Shown: one piece after another, positions 51,492 through 60,415 of the stretch
How positions within the stretch are numbered: the first letter of the stretch is position 1
How the letters are laid out: every line of letters starts with the position of its first letter
Source of the DNA: Telluria antibiotica
GTDB lineage: Bacteria; Pseudomonadota; Gammaproteobacteria; Burkholderiales; Burkholderiaceae_D
DNA: 64,000 nucleotides
NCBI RefSeq assembly: GCF_011682055.1
Contig: NZ_JAAQOM010000004.1
Location: forward strand, 1-64,000
Direction: 5' to 3'
Made by a program: the position numbers and the translations under genes
The notes under the pieces: model-generated
Databases searched by the model: none
What the model saw: only the letters and a program-made list of their open reading frames with translations
What the model was told of the DNA's origin: nothing

Positions 51492-52007
51492 ATGCTGACC
51501 CAGATCCTGACGCACACCCCACTCTACGTCTGGGCGATCCTCGCCTTCCTCGTCCACCGCGGCACGATCGCGATGCGCGACCGCGACATGCAAATCCGGC
51601 GCCTGGTCATCATCCCGGCCGCGATGCTCGTGCTGTCGCTGCAGGACATGAACGGCAAGTTCGGCCTCGGCGGCTGGGTGCTGGGCGCGTGGGCACTGGC
51701 CGCCACTGCGACGGCGCTGCTGGCGGGATGGTCCGCCACGCCGCGCATCGCCCCGGGCAACGCGCCCGGCCAGGTGCGCGTGCGCGGCAGCCGCATGCCG
51801 CTCGTCATGATGATGGCCGTGTTCTTCACGAAATACATCGCGTCGGTGACTTTGGCCGTCGCGCCGCAGCTGGGTCACGACGCGCTGTTCGCCTGCGCCG
51901 TGTGCGCCCTGTTCGGTGTGTTCAACGGCTGGTTCGCCGGCCGGCTGGTGCGCGACCTCGTCGCCTGCTCGGCGCTGCCACGGAGCAGCGCGGCCGTTGC
52001 TGCCTGA
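51492..52007 (+). CDS. DUF6622-like membrane protein
   Basis: 171-aa inner-membrane protein with four to five helices: LTHTPLYVWAILAFLVHRGT, RLVIIPAAMLVLSLQDM, LGGWVLGAWALAATATALLA, PLVMMMAVFFTKYIASVTLA, LFACAVCALFGVFNGWFAGR. RDRDMQIRR lies on the cytosolic side. Start ATG at 51492; the frame upstream is GC-rich noise. No function recognised. Confidence 0.65.
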   Translation: MLTQILTHTPLYVWAILAFLVHRGTIAMRDRDMQIRRLVIIPAAMLVLSLQDMNGKFGLGGWVLGAWALAATATALLAGWSATPRIAPGNAPGQVRVRGSRMPLVMMMAVFFTKYIASVTLAVAPQLGHDALFACAVCALFGVFNGWFAGRLVRDLVACSALPRSSAAVAA

Positions 52008-52120
52008 CGACGGCGTTCGTTTGACATCGGCCTCCGGCAGTTCGAGAATGACCTCTGGCCCGGAACGGAGGGGCCGGATGCTGCCGACATGAATACGAAC
52101 ATTCAGACAGGAGCGCGAAC

Positions 52121-52492
52121 ATGTTGATCAAACGGAGTCACCCGATTCACACATTGGCCGCGCTTGCGGCCGTGGCAGCCCTCGCCGGCTGCGCCAGCCC
52201 CGGCGACCACGACCGGCATCACATGGACGGATCCGACAGCGCGACGGCCGCGACGGGCGGCACGATGAGCGCCGGTACCACCGGCAGCGCGGCCGGCTGC
52301 GGCATGATGACGGACTGCGCCGCCGAGCAGGGCCAGCCGATGAGCAAGGATGCGATGTGCGCGATGTACCGCGACATGCAGAACGCACCGAACGACCAGG
52401 CGCGGCAGGCGATGATGGACCGCAAGATGCAGGGCATGTCGCCCGAGATGCGCCAGCGTCACATGGACATGATGCGCCAGCAGTGCCAGTGA
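52121..52492 (+). CDS. Met/Asp-rich lipoprotein
   Basis: 123-aa lipoprotein: signal peptide and lipobox (ALAGC at about residues 20-24), then DHDRHHMDGSD and a Met-rich C-terminal half (QGQPMSKDAMCAMYRDMQNA, MDRKMQGMSPEMRQRHMDMM). The His/Met clusters suggest periplasmic metal (copper or silver) binding, which is a guess. Convergent with the DUF2214 gene 7 bases away. Confidence 0.7.
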   Translation: MLIKRSHPIHTLAALAAVAALAGCASPGDHDRHHMDGSDSATAATGGTMSAGTTGSAAGCGMMTDCAAEQGQPMSKDAMCAMYRDMQNAPNDQARQAMMDRKMQGMSPEMRQRHMDMMRQQCQ

Positions 52493-52499
52493 CGCCGGC

Positions 52500-52964
52500 T
52501 CAGCGGAACGGGCCGAACCCGACACCGCGCGCCATCATCGCGGCAAAGATGGGGATCAGCGTGAACACGTGGATCTCCAGCAGCATCGCGCGCCGCAGCG
52601 CGCCGACGTCGTCCTGCGCCGGCACGAACGCCGCATCCGCCTTCGCCAGCTTTTGCCAGGCGAGGATGCGCAACGTCGGTCGGATCGAGACGAGGCCCAC
52701 GACGGCGAACGCGGCGATCTTGGCCCAGAACATCGGGTTGTGCATATAAAACGCCGCGCCCTTCGCGCCGAACTTCACGCGCAGGAAGCCGACGACGAGG
52801 ATGGACAGCGCCAACACGCCATACGCCGCATCGAAGCGCCCCAGCAGGCGCACGGTGGCCGGCGACATGGCGGCAGGCCGCATCAGCGCGAGCTCCGCGG
52901 CCAGCACCGACGCGATGCCGAACACGATCAGGTGGTGGACGATGGCGAGCACGAGGTCGGTCAT
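52500..52964 (-). CDS. DUF2214 membrane protein
   Basis: 154-aa protein with four helices: LVLAIVHHLIVFGIASVLAA, FDAAYGVLALSILVVGFLRV, FWAKIAAFAVVGLVSIRPTL, LEIHVFTLIPIFAAMMARGV. The pattern AAELALMRPAAMSPATVRLL and GFLRVKFGAKGAAFYMHNPM is that of DUF2214 proteins; paired His in the first helix could bind a metal. Start ATG at 52964. Confidence 0.85.
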   Translation of the reverse strand: MTDLVLAIVHHLIVFGIASVLAAELALMRPAAMSPATVRLLGRFDAAYGVLALSILVVGFLRVKFGAKGAAFYMHNPMFWAKIAAFAVVGLVSIRPTLRILAWQKLAKADAAFVPAQDDVGALRRAMLLEIHVFTLIPIFAAMMARGVGFGPFR

Positions 52965-53076
52965 GGCAAGGTCGCTGGACGAAGGGATGCCCAACTGTAG
53001 CCATCTGCCCGCATGCGGTCAAGGCGGGTCGCGTCTTCGCCACGCAGGCCCGTACCTGAGTGCCCGACTGCAGATC

Positions 53077-53210
53077 GTAGGGTGGACGGCTCGTCATTGA
53101 GTCCCCCGGACTCAATGACTCCACGCGGTGATACGCATCGGGTCCGATATCGCGCACGAACACGGCACCGCTAACAATTACCGCGTGGGCGGCGAAGCCG
53201 CCCACCCTAC
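53077..53210. repeat. Palindromic extragenic repeat, copy 3 (with nested palindrome)
   Basis: Left end GTAGGGTGG, then a nested palindrome CATTGAGTCC-CCC-GGACTCAATG, CCACGCGG, and right arm CCGCGTGGGCGG to GCCGCCCACCCTAC. The right end contributes the TAG stop of hrpA on the minus strand. Confidence 0.85.
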
Positions 53211-56200
53211 CTCAACATCGACTCCCACACCTTTTGCAAGCGCTTGGACGACACGGGCATCGGCGTGCGCAACTCCTGCGCGAACAGCGATACGCGCAGC
53301 TCTTCCAGCATCCAGCGGAACTCGATCATGCGCGGGTCGAGGTTCTTCAGCGGCTGGTTCTTCACCGTGCGCTGGAACTGCGTTGCCGCCGTCTGCCACT
53401 CGGCCATCAGCTGCGCGTCGCGCGCCGGATTCGCGCGCAGCTTTTCCAGCCTCACGTTCATCGCCTTCAGGTAGCGCGGGAAGTGGGCCAGCTGGCTGTA
53501 TTCCGTCTCGGCGATGAAGCGCTTGTGCACGAGGCCCTGCAACTGCGCCTGCATATCGCTCGCGACCGCGGGCGGCAAGCCTTGCAGGCGCTTCGGCAGG
53601 CCGTGGAATTCGGCGAGGATCTGGCCCGCGAGGCGCGCCGTCTCGTTGATCAGCAGGCCGATGCGGCCCTTGCCCTCGTCGCGGCGCTTGTTGAACGACG
53701 CGGCATCGTGCGGCAGCGGGTCCTGCAGGCACGCGATCTCGATGGCCTTCGCCACGATCTGCTCGCGCAGCTCTTCCGGCGTACCCACCGACATGAACTG
53801 CATCCCCATTTGCTGCAGTCCCGGCACGTTCTTCTCGGCGAACTTCAGCTGCTCCTTGAACTGCAGCGCGAACAGGCGGCGCAGGCCGACGCGGTGCGTG
53901 CGCGCCGCCACGTTCGGGTCGTCGAACACTTCGAGGTCGCAATGCGTGCCCTTGTCGACGAGCGCGGGGAAGCCGATCAGCGTGATCTTCCCTTGCGTGA
54001 TCTCCAGCAGCTCCGGCAGCTCGCCGAACGTCCAGCCCGTGATGTTCGTGTGGGCGCTCGCGGGCGCCGGCGCCGCCGGTGCCGGCGCCGCCCCCTTCGC
54101 TTTTGCCTGGACCGGCGCAGCGGGCGTGGCCGCGAGCGGCTTCGCAGCCGCCTGCCCCGCCACCGGCGTCGTCTCCGCCATCCGCTGGAAGCTCTGGCGC
54201 GCCTGGCCGCCGAGTTCCGCCTGCAAGGTGGCGAGGTTACGCCCCATGTCGAGCTGGCGGCCGTGTTCGTCCACGACCTTGAAATTCATGAACAGGTGCG
54301 CGGGCAAGGTCTCCAGCTTGAAGTCCGTCGTCATCACGCGCACGCCCGTCTGCGCGTGGATGTCCGCGATCAGGGCGTCGATCAAGTCGCCGCGGCCGAA
54401 GCGCACGGGGTCTTCGTTGCGCTCGAAGAAGCGCCCGGCGTAGTCCGGCAACGGCACGCAGTGGCGGCGCAGCTTCTGCGGCAGCGATTTCAACAGCAGT
54501 TGCACCTTCTCCTTCAGCATGCCCGGCACGAGCCAGTCCGCGCGCTCGCGCGGGATCTGGTTCAGCGCGAACAGCGGCACGGTCAACGTGACGCCGTCGC
54601 GCGGGCTGCCCGGCTCGAAGTGGTACGACAGGCCCATCTCGATGCCGGTGACGTTCATCGTCTTCGGGAACAGGTCCGTCGTGACACCGGCCGCCTCGTG
54701 GCGCATCAGCTCTTCGCGGTTCAGGTACAGCAGTTTCGGATTGTCGCGCGACGCGTCCTTGTACCACTTCTCGAAACCGGCGCCGTTCACGACGTCGGAC
54801 GGGATCTCCTTGTCGTAGAACGCGTAGATCAACTGGTCGTCCACGAGCACGTCCAGGCGGCGCGACTTGTGTTCGAGGTTTTCGATTTCGCGGATCAGCT
54901 TGTGGTTGTGGGCGAAGAACGGCGACCGCGTCTCGTAATCGCCGCCCACGAGCGCGTCGCGGATGAAGATTTCGCGGGCCTCCTGCGGATTGTGCTGCGC
55001 GTAGTTGATGCGGCGCTGGCTGTAGACGACGATGCCGTACAACGTGGCGCGCTCGCTCGCCGTGACTTGTGCCGTACGCTTTTCCCAGCGCGGCTCGCCC
55101 CACGATTTCTTCAGCAGGTGGCCGCCGATCTTCTCGACCCACTCCGGCTGGATCTGCGCGATGCAGCGGGCGTACAGGCGCGTCGTCTCGACCAGCTCCG
55201 CCGCCATGATCCACCTGCCCGCCTTCTTGCCCAACGTGGAACCGGGCCAGATGTGGAACTTGATGCCGCGCGCGCCCAGGTACGCGCCGCCGGTTTGTCC
55301 GCCCTCGTCTTCCATCTTGTAGCCGATATTGCCGAGCAAACCGGTGAGCAGCGCCATGTGCAACTGCTCGTACGTCGCGGGCGCGTCGTTCAGGCGCCAG
55401 CCCTGCTCCTTCACGATCGTGAGCAGTTGCGAGTGCACGTCGCGCCACTCGCGCAGGCGCACCTGAGACAGGAAATTCTCGCGGCAGTTGTCCTGCAGCT
55501 GGCGGTTCGTCTTTTTGTGCTCGATGGCTTGCTCGAACCAGCGCCAGATCTTCAGGAAGCCGAGGAACTCGCTCTTCTCGTCCGCGAACTTCTTGTGCTT
55601 CTCGTCGGCCTGCTGCTGGTATTCCATCGGGCGGTCGCGCGGGTCCTGCACGGACAGCGCGGACGCGATGATCAGCATCTCCGTCAGGCACACGTTGTCG
55701 ACGGCGGCCAGGATCATGCGGCCCACGCGCGGGTCGAGCGGCAGCTTCGCGAGCTTGCGGCCCATCGCCGTCAGTTCGTTGGCATCGTCGACGGCGCCCA
55801 GTTCCTGCAATAGCTGATAACCGTCGGCGACGGCGCGGCCCTGCGGCGGTTCGACGAACGGGAACGTCTCCACGTCCGTCAGGTGCAGGGACTTCATGCG
55901 CAGGATGACGGCCGCCAGCGACGAGCGCAGGATTTCCGGGTCCGTGAATTTCGGCCGCTGCACGAAGTCGTTTTCCTCGTACAGGCGGATGCAGACGCCG
56001 TCCGCGACGCGGCCGCAACGGCCCGCGCGCTGGTTCGCCGCGGCCTGCGAGATCGGCTCGATCTGCAGCTGCTCGACCTTGTTGCGGTAGCTGTAGCGTT
56101 TTACGCGCGCCAACCCGGCATCGACCACGTAACGGATGCCCGGTACCGTCAGCGACGTCTCGGCCACGTTCGTCGCCAACACGATGCGGCGCGCGTTCGT

Positions 56201-57457
56201 CGTGCGGAACACGCGGTCCTGTTCTTCGACGGAGAGGCGGGCGAACAGCGGCAGGATTTCCACGTGCGGCGGATGGTGCTTGCGGAGCGCCTCCGCGCAG
56301 TCGCGGATCTCGCGCTCGCCGGGCAGGAACACGAGCACGTCGCCCTGGCCAAGGCGGCAGAGTTCGTCGACGCCGTCGACGACGGCATCCATCAGGTCGC
56401 GCTTGTCGCGCGCGGCCTGCGCTTTCGACGTGGATTTGCCGTCGGCGGCAGGCGCGAATTCCTGGTCGCGTTCCACCGGGCGATAGCGCACCTCGACCTT
56501 GTACAAACGGCCCGATACCTCGATGACGGGCGCGGGCTTGTCAAGCGTGCCGAAATGGCGAGCGAAGCGGTCGGCGTCGATCGTCGCGGACGTGATGATC
56601 ACCTTCAGGTCCGGCCGGCGCGGCAGGATCTCTCTCAGGTAGCCGAGCAGGAAGTCGATGTTCAGGCTGCGCTCGTGCGCCTCGTCGATGATGATCGTGT
56701 CGTAGGCCTTCAGCAGCGGGTCGGTCTGCGTTTCGGCCAGCAGGATACCGTCCGTCATCAGCTTGACCCACGCGCCCGCCGACAACGTGTCGTTGAAGCG
56801 GACTTTATAGCCCACGTGCTCGCCCAGGGGCGAACCCAGTTCGTGCGCGATGCGCTTCGCCGTCGACGACGCGGCGATGCGGCGCGGCTGCGTGTGGCCG
56901 ATCATGGCCTTCTCGCCGCGGCCCAGTTCCAGGCAGATCTTCGGCAACTGCGTCGTCTTGCCCGAGCCGGTTTCGCCGGACACGATCACGACCTGGTTCT
57001 CCATCAGCGCCTTCGCGATTTCCGCGCGCCGGCCCGAGACGGGCAGGTCTTCCGGGAAGGTGATGGGCGGGAGCGGATTGCGCACCGCGTCCCTGCGCGC
57101 CTCGTTGCGCACGGGCCGGTCTTCGCGTGGACGCTGGCCGCCTTCGCGCGGGCGTGCCGGCGGCGCTTCCTTGGCGTCGCCGGCACGCGGCACGCGCACC
57201 TGCGCCTGCGCGAGCGCGTTCGCGAGGGCGCCCTCGCGCGCGGGCGGGCGCGGGCCGCGGCGCGCACCCTGGCCTTCGCTCGCGCGTCCTTCACCGGCCT
57301 CGCGGTGCGGCCGTTCCGGCTTGGCCTGCAGGTCCGGCGTGCGCGTGAGCGGCGCACGCGTGTCGCCTCCCCGCGCGTCGTTGCGCGGTTGCGAGCGGCG
57401 GTCGGGGGATGGGGCGCGCGCCGGTTTCGGCGCAGGCTTGTTACTCTGTTCAGACAT
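53207..57457 (-). CDS. hrpA: ATP-dependent RNA helicase HrpA
   Basis: 1416-aa DEAH-box helicase. An unstructured Arg/Pro/Ala-rich N-terminus (about 1-135) precedes the RecA-like core: GETGSGKTTQLPKICLELGR (Walker A), IIIDEAHERSLNIDFLLGYL (DEAH), IITSATID (motif III), ATNVAETSLTVPGIRYVVDA and QRAGRCGRV (motif VI). A ratchet/OB region and the large C-terminal HrpA domain (DUF3418-type) follow to the end. E. coli HrpA is about 1300 aa; it rescues colliding or stalled ribosomes. The TAG stop lies inside the palindromic repeat at 53077-53210. Confidence 0.95.
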   Translation of the reverse strand: MSEQSNKPAPKPARAPSPDRRSQPRNDARGGDTRAPLTRTPDLQAKPERPHREAGEGRASEGQGARRGPRPPAREGALANALAQAQVRVPRAGDAKEAPPARPREGGQRPREDRPVRNEARRDAVRNPLPPITFPEDLPVSGRRAEIAKALMENQVVIVSGETGSGKTTQLPKICLELGRGEKAMIGHTQPRRIAASSTAKRIAHELGSPLGEHVGYKVRFNDTLSAGAWVKLMTDGILLAETQTDPLLKAYDTIIIDEAHERSLNIDFLLGYLREILPRRPDLKVIITSATIDADRFARHFGTLDKPAPVIEVSGRLYKVEVRYRPVERDQEFAPAADGKSTSKAQAARDKRDLMDAVVDGVDELCRLGQGDVLVFLPGEREIRDCAEALRKHHPPHVEILPLFARLSVEEQDRVFRTTNARRIVLATNVAETSLTVPGIRYVVDAGLARVKRYSYRNKVEQLQIEPISQAAANQRAGRCGRVADGVCIRLYEENDFVQRPKFTDPEILRSSLAAVILRMKSLHLTDVETFPFVEPPQGRAVADGYQLLQELGAVDDANELTAMGRKLAKLPLDPRVGRMILAAVDNVCLTEMLIIASALSVQDPRDRPMEYQQQADEKHKKFADEKSEFLGFLKIWRWFEQAIEHKKTNRQLQDNCRENFLSQVRLREWRDVHSQLLTIVKEQGWRLNDAPATYEQLHMALLTGLLGNIGYKMEDEGGQTGGAYLGARGIKFHIWPGSTLGKKAGRWIMAAELVETTRLYARCIAQIQPEWVEKIGGHLLKKSWGEPRWEKRTAQVTASERATLYGIVVYSQRRINYAQHNPQEAREIFIRDALVGGDYETRSPFFAHNHKLIREIENLEHKSRRLDVLVDDQLIYAFYDKEIPSDVVNGAGFEKWYKDASRDNPKLLYLNREELMRHEAAGVTTDLFPKTMNVTGIEMGLSYHFEPGSPRDGVTLTVPLFALNQIPRERADWLVPGMLKEKVQLLLKSLPQKLRRHCVPLPDYAGRFFERNEDPVRFGRGDLIDALIADIHAQTGVRVMTTDFKLETLPAHLFMNFKVVDEHGRQLDMGRNLATLQAELGGQARQSFQRMAETTPVAGQAAAKPLAATPAAPVQAKAKGAAPAPAAPAPASAHTNITGWTFGELPELLEITQGKITLIGFPALVDKGTHCDLEVFDDPNVAARTHRVGLRRLFALQFKEQLKFAEKNVPGLQQMGMQFMSVGTPEELREQIVAKAIEIACLQDPLPHDAASFNKRRDEGKGRIGLLINETARLAGQILAEFHGLPKRLQGLPPAVASDMQAQLQGLVHKRFIAETEYSQLAHFPRYLKAMNVRLEKLRANPARDAQLMAEWQTAATQFQRTVKNQPLKNLDPRMIEFRWMLEELRVSLFAQELRTPMPVSSKRLQKVWESMLR

Positions 57458-57511
57458 TGATTTTTACGAGGATTTGGTGCGCAAGTCGCGCAGCGAATTA
57501 TAATGCGGCAA

Positions 57512-58819
57512 ATGGAAATCCAATTCGTCCAGTGGCTGCGCTCCGTCGCGCCGTACATCCACGCATTCGGCGGCAAGACCTTCGTCGTCGCCTTCCCCGG
57601 TGAGCTCGTCGCGGCCGGCGCCCTGCCCGTCCTCGCGCAGGATTTGTCGCTGCTGGTCGGACTCGGTATCCGCGTCGTGCTCGTGCACGGCTCGCGGCCG
57701 CAGGTGGCCGAACAGCTCGCGCTGCGTAACGTCGAAGGCCGCTTCCACAATGGCGTGCGCATCACGGACATCGCCGCGATGGAATGCGCGAAGGAAGCCG
57801 CCGGCGAACTGCGCCTCGACATCGAGGCCGCGTTCAGCCAGGGCCTGCCCAACACGCCGATGTCGAATGCGCACATCAGCATCGTCTCCGGCAACTTCGT
57901 CACGGCGCGCCCGCTCGGCGTGATCGACGGCGTCGACCACGAACTCACGGGCGTCACGCGCAAGGTCGCCGCCTCCAAGATCCAGCCGATCCTCGAAACG
58001 GAGGACAACATCGTCCTGCTGTCGCCGCTCGGTTTCTCGCCGACGGGCGAGGTGTTCAACCTGACGATGGAAGACGTGGCCGTCTCCGCCGCGATCGCCC
58101 TGCACGCCGAAAAACTCATCTTCATCACGGAGACGTCGCTGATGAAGGACGCCGGCGGCGGCGACATCCGCGAACTGTCGTCGCACCAGGCCGAAGCCGT
58201 GCTGCAGGCGGGCTTCCTGCCGAACGACGCGTCGTTCTACCTGCAGCACGCGATCAAGGCGTGCAACAGCGGCGTCGACCGCGCCCACATCGTGCCCTTC
58301 TCGCTGGACGGCTCCGCGCTGCTGGAACTGTTCACCCACGACGGCGTGGGCACGATGATCACGCACGACAACCTGGAAAGCCTGCGTCAGGCCACAATCG
58401 AGGACGTCGGCGGCATTATCAAGCTCATCGAACCGCTCGAGGCGGACGGCACGCTCGTCAAACGTCCGCGCGAGCTGATCGAACGCGAGATCGAGCAATT
58501 CTCCGTGATCGAGCACGACGGCGTCATCTTCGGCTGCGCCGCGCTGTACCCGTTCCCGGAATCGAAGATGGCGGAGATGGCGTGCCTGACGATCAGCCCG
58601 GAGGCACAAACCCAGGGCGACGGCGAACGCATCCTGAAGCACATGGAAAACCGCGCCCGCGCGGCCGGCATGACGAAGCTGTTCGTGCTGACGACGCGCA
58701 CGTCGCACTGGTTCAAGAAGCGCGGCTTCGTGCTCGCCACCGTCGACGACCTCCCGAAGGACCGGGCGCACATGTACAACTGGCAACGCCGGTCGCAGAT
58801 CCTGATCAAGCAGCTCTGA
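57512..58819 (+). CDS. argA: Amino-acid N-acetyltransferase (N-acetylglutamate synthase)
   Basis: 435-aa enzyme for the first step of arginine synthesis, moving acetyl from acetyl-CoA to glutamate. Amino-acid-kinase-like domain at about 1-290 ([48 protein letters not shown]), then a GNAT acetyltransferase domain ([58 protein letters not shown]). Start ATG 57512 is preferred over 57503. A TATAAT at 57499-57504 would put transcription start almost at this ATG, hinting at a leaderless message. Divergent from hrpA. Confidence 0.95.
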   Translation: MEIQFVQWLRSVAPYIHAFGGKTFVVAFPGELVAAGALPVLAQDLSLLVGLGIRVVLVHGSRPQVAEQLALRNVEGRFHNGVRITDIAAMECAKEAAGELRLDIEAAFSQGLPNTPMSNAHISIVSGNFVTARPLGVIDGVDHELTGVTRKVAASKIQPILETEDNIVLLSPLGFSPTGEVFNLTMEDVAVSAAIALHAEKLIFITETSLMKDAGGGDIRELSSHQAEAVLQAGFLPNDASFYLQHAIKACNSGVDRAHIVPFSLDGSALLELFTHDGVGTMITHDNLESLRQATIEDVGGIIKLIEPLEADGTLVKRPRELIEREIEQFSVIEHDGVIFGCAALYPFPESKMAEMACLTISPEAQTQGDGERILKHMENRARAAGMTKLFVLTTRTSHWFKKRGFVLATVDDLPKDRAHMYNWQRRSQILIKQL

Positions 58820-58878
58820 CGGCCGGAACGGCGCCGCTTTATAATCACGTTTTCCGATACCGAACCAGGAGCAAGAAC

Positions 58879-59151
58879 ATGGCCCGCACCGTCCATTGCA
58901 TCAAACTGAACAAGGAGGCCGAAGGCCTGGCCCTCCCGCCGTACCCGGGCGAACTGGGCAAGCGCATCTATGAAAATGTGTCGAAGGAAGCCTGGGATGG
59001 CTGGCTCAAGCACCAGACGATGCTCATCAACGAAAACCGCCTGAACATGGCCGACGCCCGCGCCCGCAAATACCTGGCCACGCAGATGGAACGCCATTTC
59101 TTCGGCGAAGGCGCCGACGAAGCCGCCGGCTACGTGCCGCCGACGGCCTGA
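58879..59151 (+). CDS. yggX: Oxidative-damage protection / Fe(2+)-trafficking protein YggX
   Basis: 90-aa YggX-type protein: [78 protein letters not shown]. It guards iron-sulfur clusters against oxidation and is often near DNA-repair or arg genes in this group. The single Cys of CIKL, implicated in function, is present. TATAAT at about 58838-58843 and GGAG before the ATG give it its own expression signals. Confidence 0.95.
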   Translation: MARTVHCIKLNKEAEGLALPPYPGELGKRIYENVSKEAWDGWLKHQTMLINENRLNMADARARKYLATQMERHFFGEGADEAAGYVPPTA

Positions 59152-59155
59152 TTCT

Positions 59156-59230
59156 GTAGGGTGGGCGGCCCTCCGCCCACGCGTGACGGATGCGTTGGCG
59201 TTACGCGTGGGCACAGGGTGCCCACCCTAC
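59156..59230. repeat. Palindromic extragenic repeat, copy 4 (complete)
   Basis: Left arm GTAGGGTGGGCGGCC to GCCCACGCGTGAC, a ~10-base centre, right arm TTACGCGTGGGCAC to GTGCCCACCCTAC. The right end supplies the TAG stop of the lipoprotein gene that starts at 59559. Lies 5 bases after the yggX stop. Confidence 0.88.
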
Positions 59231-59559
59231 ATCTTCCCGCACTGGCGCAATTCGCAGCGCGCCATGAACACTTTGCCGTCCTCGCAGCGCATGCGATAGA
59301 CCTCGACAGGCCCCGGCTGCGTGATCAGCCCGGCGCCCATTCCGCCCGTACACCCCTGCTGCTTCGCCATCTTCTCGACGGTCGCGGACGACACGCCCGT
59401 ACGGAACGGAATCGTCTCGACGGCCGGCGCCGCAGCGGGCGCGGCGACGGGTGCGGCCGGCGCAACCGGCGCCGGCATGCGCTGATGAAACATGGAGCAG
59501 CCGCCCAGGCCCAGCGCGGCCACGAGGGCGATCGACAGCGCAACCGGGACGCGCTTCAT
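59227..59559 (-). CDS. Small Cys-containing lipoprotein
   Basis: 110-aa lipoprotein: lipobox LGLGGC near residue 21, an Ala/Pro linker (PAPVAPAAPVAAPAAAPAV), then a ~60-residue domain with Cys residues (QGCTGGMGAGLI, EVYRMRCEDGKVFMARCELR). The domain has no name I recognise. The TAG stop lies within the palindromic repeat. It follows rpiA closely on the same strand (11 bases). Confidence 0.75.
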   Translation of the reverse strand: MKRVPVALSIALVAALGLGGCSMFHQRMPAPVAPAAPVAAPAAAPAVETIPFRTGVSSATVEKMAKQQGCTGGMGAGLITQPGPVEVYRMRCEDGKVFMARCELRQCGKM

Positions 59560-59570
59560 GGCGGCTCCGC

Positions 59571-60248
59571 TCAGAACGTCAGCTTCTTGACGCCGTCGCC
59601 CGTGCCCAGCAGGCACACGTCGGCGCCACGGCGGGCAAACAGGCCGACGGCGATCACGCCGACGATCTGGTTGATCTCCGATTCCAGGCCCACCGGATCG
59701 GTGATGGAAAGGCCCGCCACGTCGAGGATGTAGCCGCCGTTGTCGGTGACGAAAGCGTCCGTGCTGCCCGCCTTCGTGCGCAGGCGCGGCTGGCCGCCAA
59801 GCGCGGCCAGTTTGCGGCTGACGGCGTTCGCGGCCATCGGCACCACTTCGACCGGCAGCGGGAATTGTCCGAGCGTCTCGACGAGCTTGGAGCCGTCGGC
59901 GATGCACACGAACTTGCCCGACACCGAGGCGACGATCTTCTCGCGCGTGAGGGCTGCGCCGCCGCCCTTGATCATCGCGCCGGTGGCGTTGATCTCGTCG
60001 GCGCCGTCGACGTAGACGGAAATCGCAGCGACGTCGTTCAAGTCGAGCACGTCGATGCCGTGGCCGCGCAGGCGGGCGGCCGTCGCTTCCGACGACGCCA
60101 CGGCGCCCTTGATGCGATGCTTGATCTTGCCGAGTTCGTCGATGAAGAAATTGGCGGTGGAGCCGGTGCCGACGCCGATGATTTCGCCGTCGACCACGTA
60201 ATCGATGGCGGCGCGGGCCACGGCCTGCTTGAGTTCGTCCTGGGTCAT
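59571..60248 (-). CDS. rpiA: Ribose-5-phosphate isomerase A
   Basis: 225-aa RpiA of the non-oxidative pentose-phosphate pathway, converting ribose-5-phosphate to ribulose-5-phosphate. Motifs: [78 protein letters not shown] and [20 protein letters not shown], all family hallmarks including the active-site Asp and Lys. ATG at 60248 chosen; the open frame continues to 60347 without family-like sequence. Confidence 0.97.
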   Translation of the reverse strand: MTQDELKQAVARAAIDYVVDGEIIGVGTGSTANFFIDELGKIKHRIKGAVASSEATAARLRGHGIDVLDLNDVAAISVYVDGADEINATGAMIKGGGAALTREKIVASVSGKFVCIADGSKLVETLGQFPLPVEVVPMAANAVSRKLAALGGQPRLRTKAGSTDAFVTDNGGYILDVAGLSITDPVGLESEINQIVGVIAVGLFARRGADVCLLGTGDGVKKLTF

Positions 60249-60415
60249 GATGTGAAGAGCAGTCAAAGAATCCGACATTTTAGCGGATTCGCCCCCGCTT
60301 CTTGCCACATCGGCCACGAGGCGCCGCGGATTCGCGACAGTACGCATGCCGAATCAGCATATAATGTTGCAAGCAAAGAAACAGTCCCGCAACGGACAAC
60401 AACGCGACCTCGACA

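Noticed and set aside
53234..55813. 859-codon plus-strand frame opposite hrpA
   Set aside because: Antisense of a certain helicase gene, with Arg/Gln/His-rich composition and no domain.
57512..58819. argA as a split kinase plus separate acetyltransferase
   Set aside because: One continuous frame contains both domains in the normal ArgA order.
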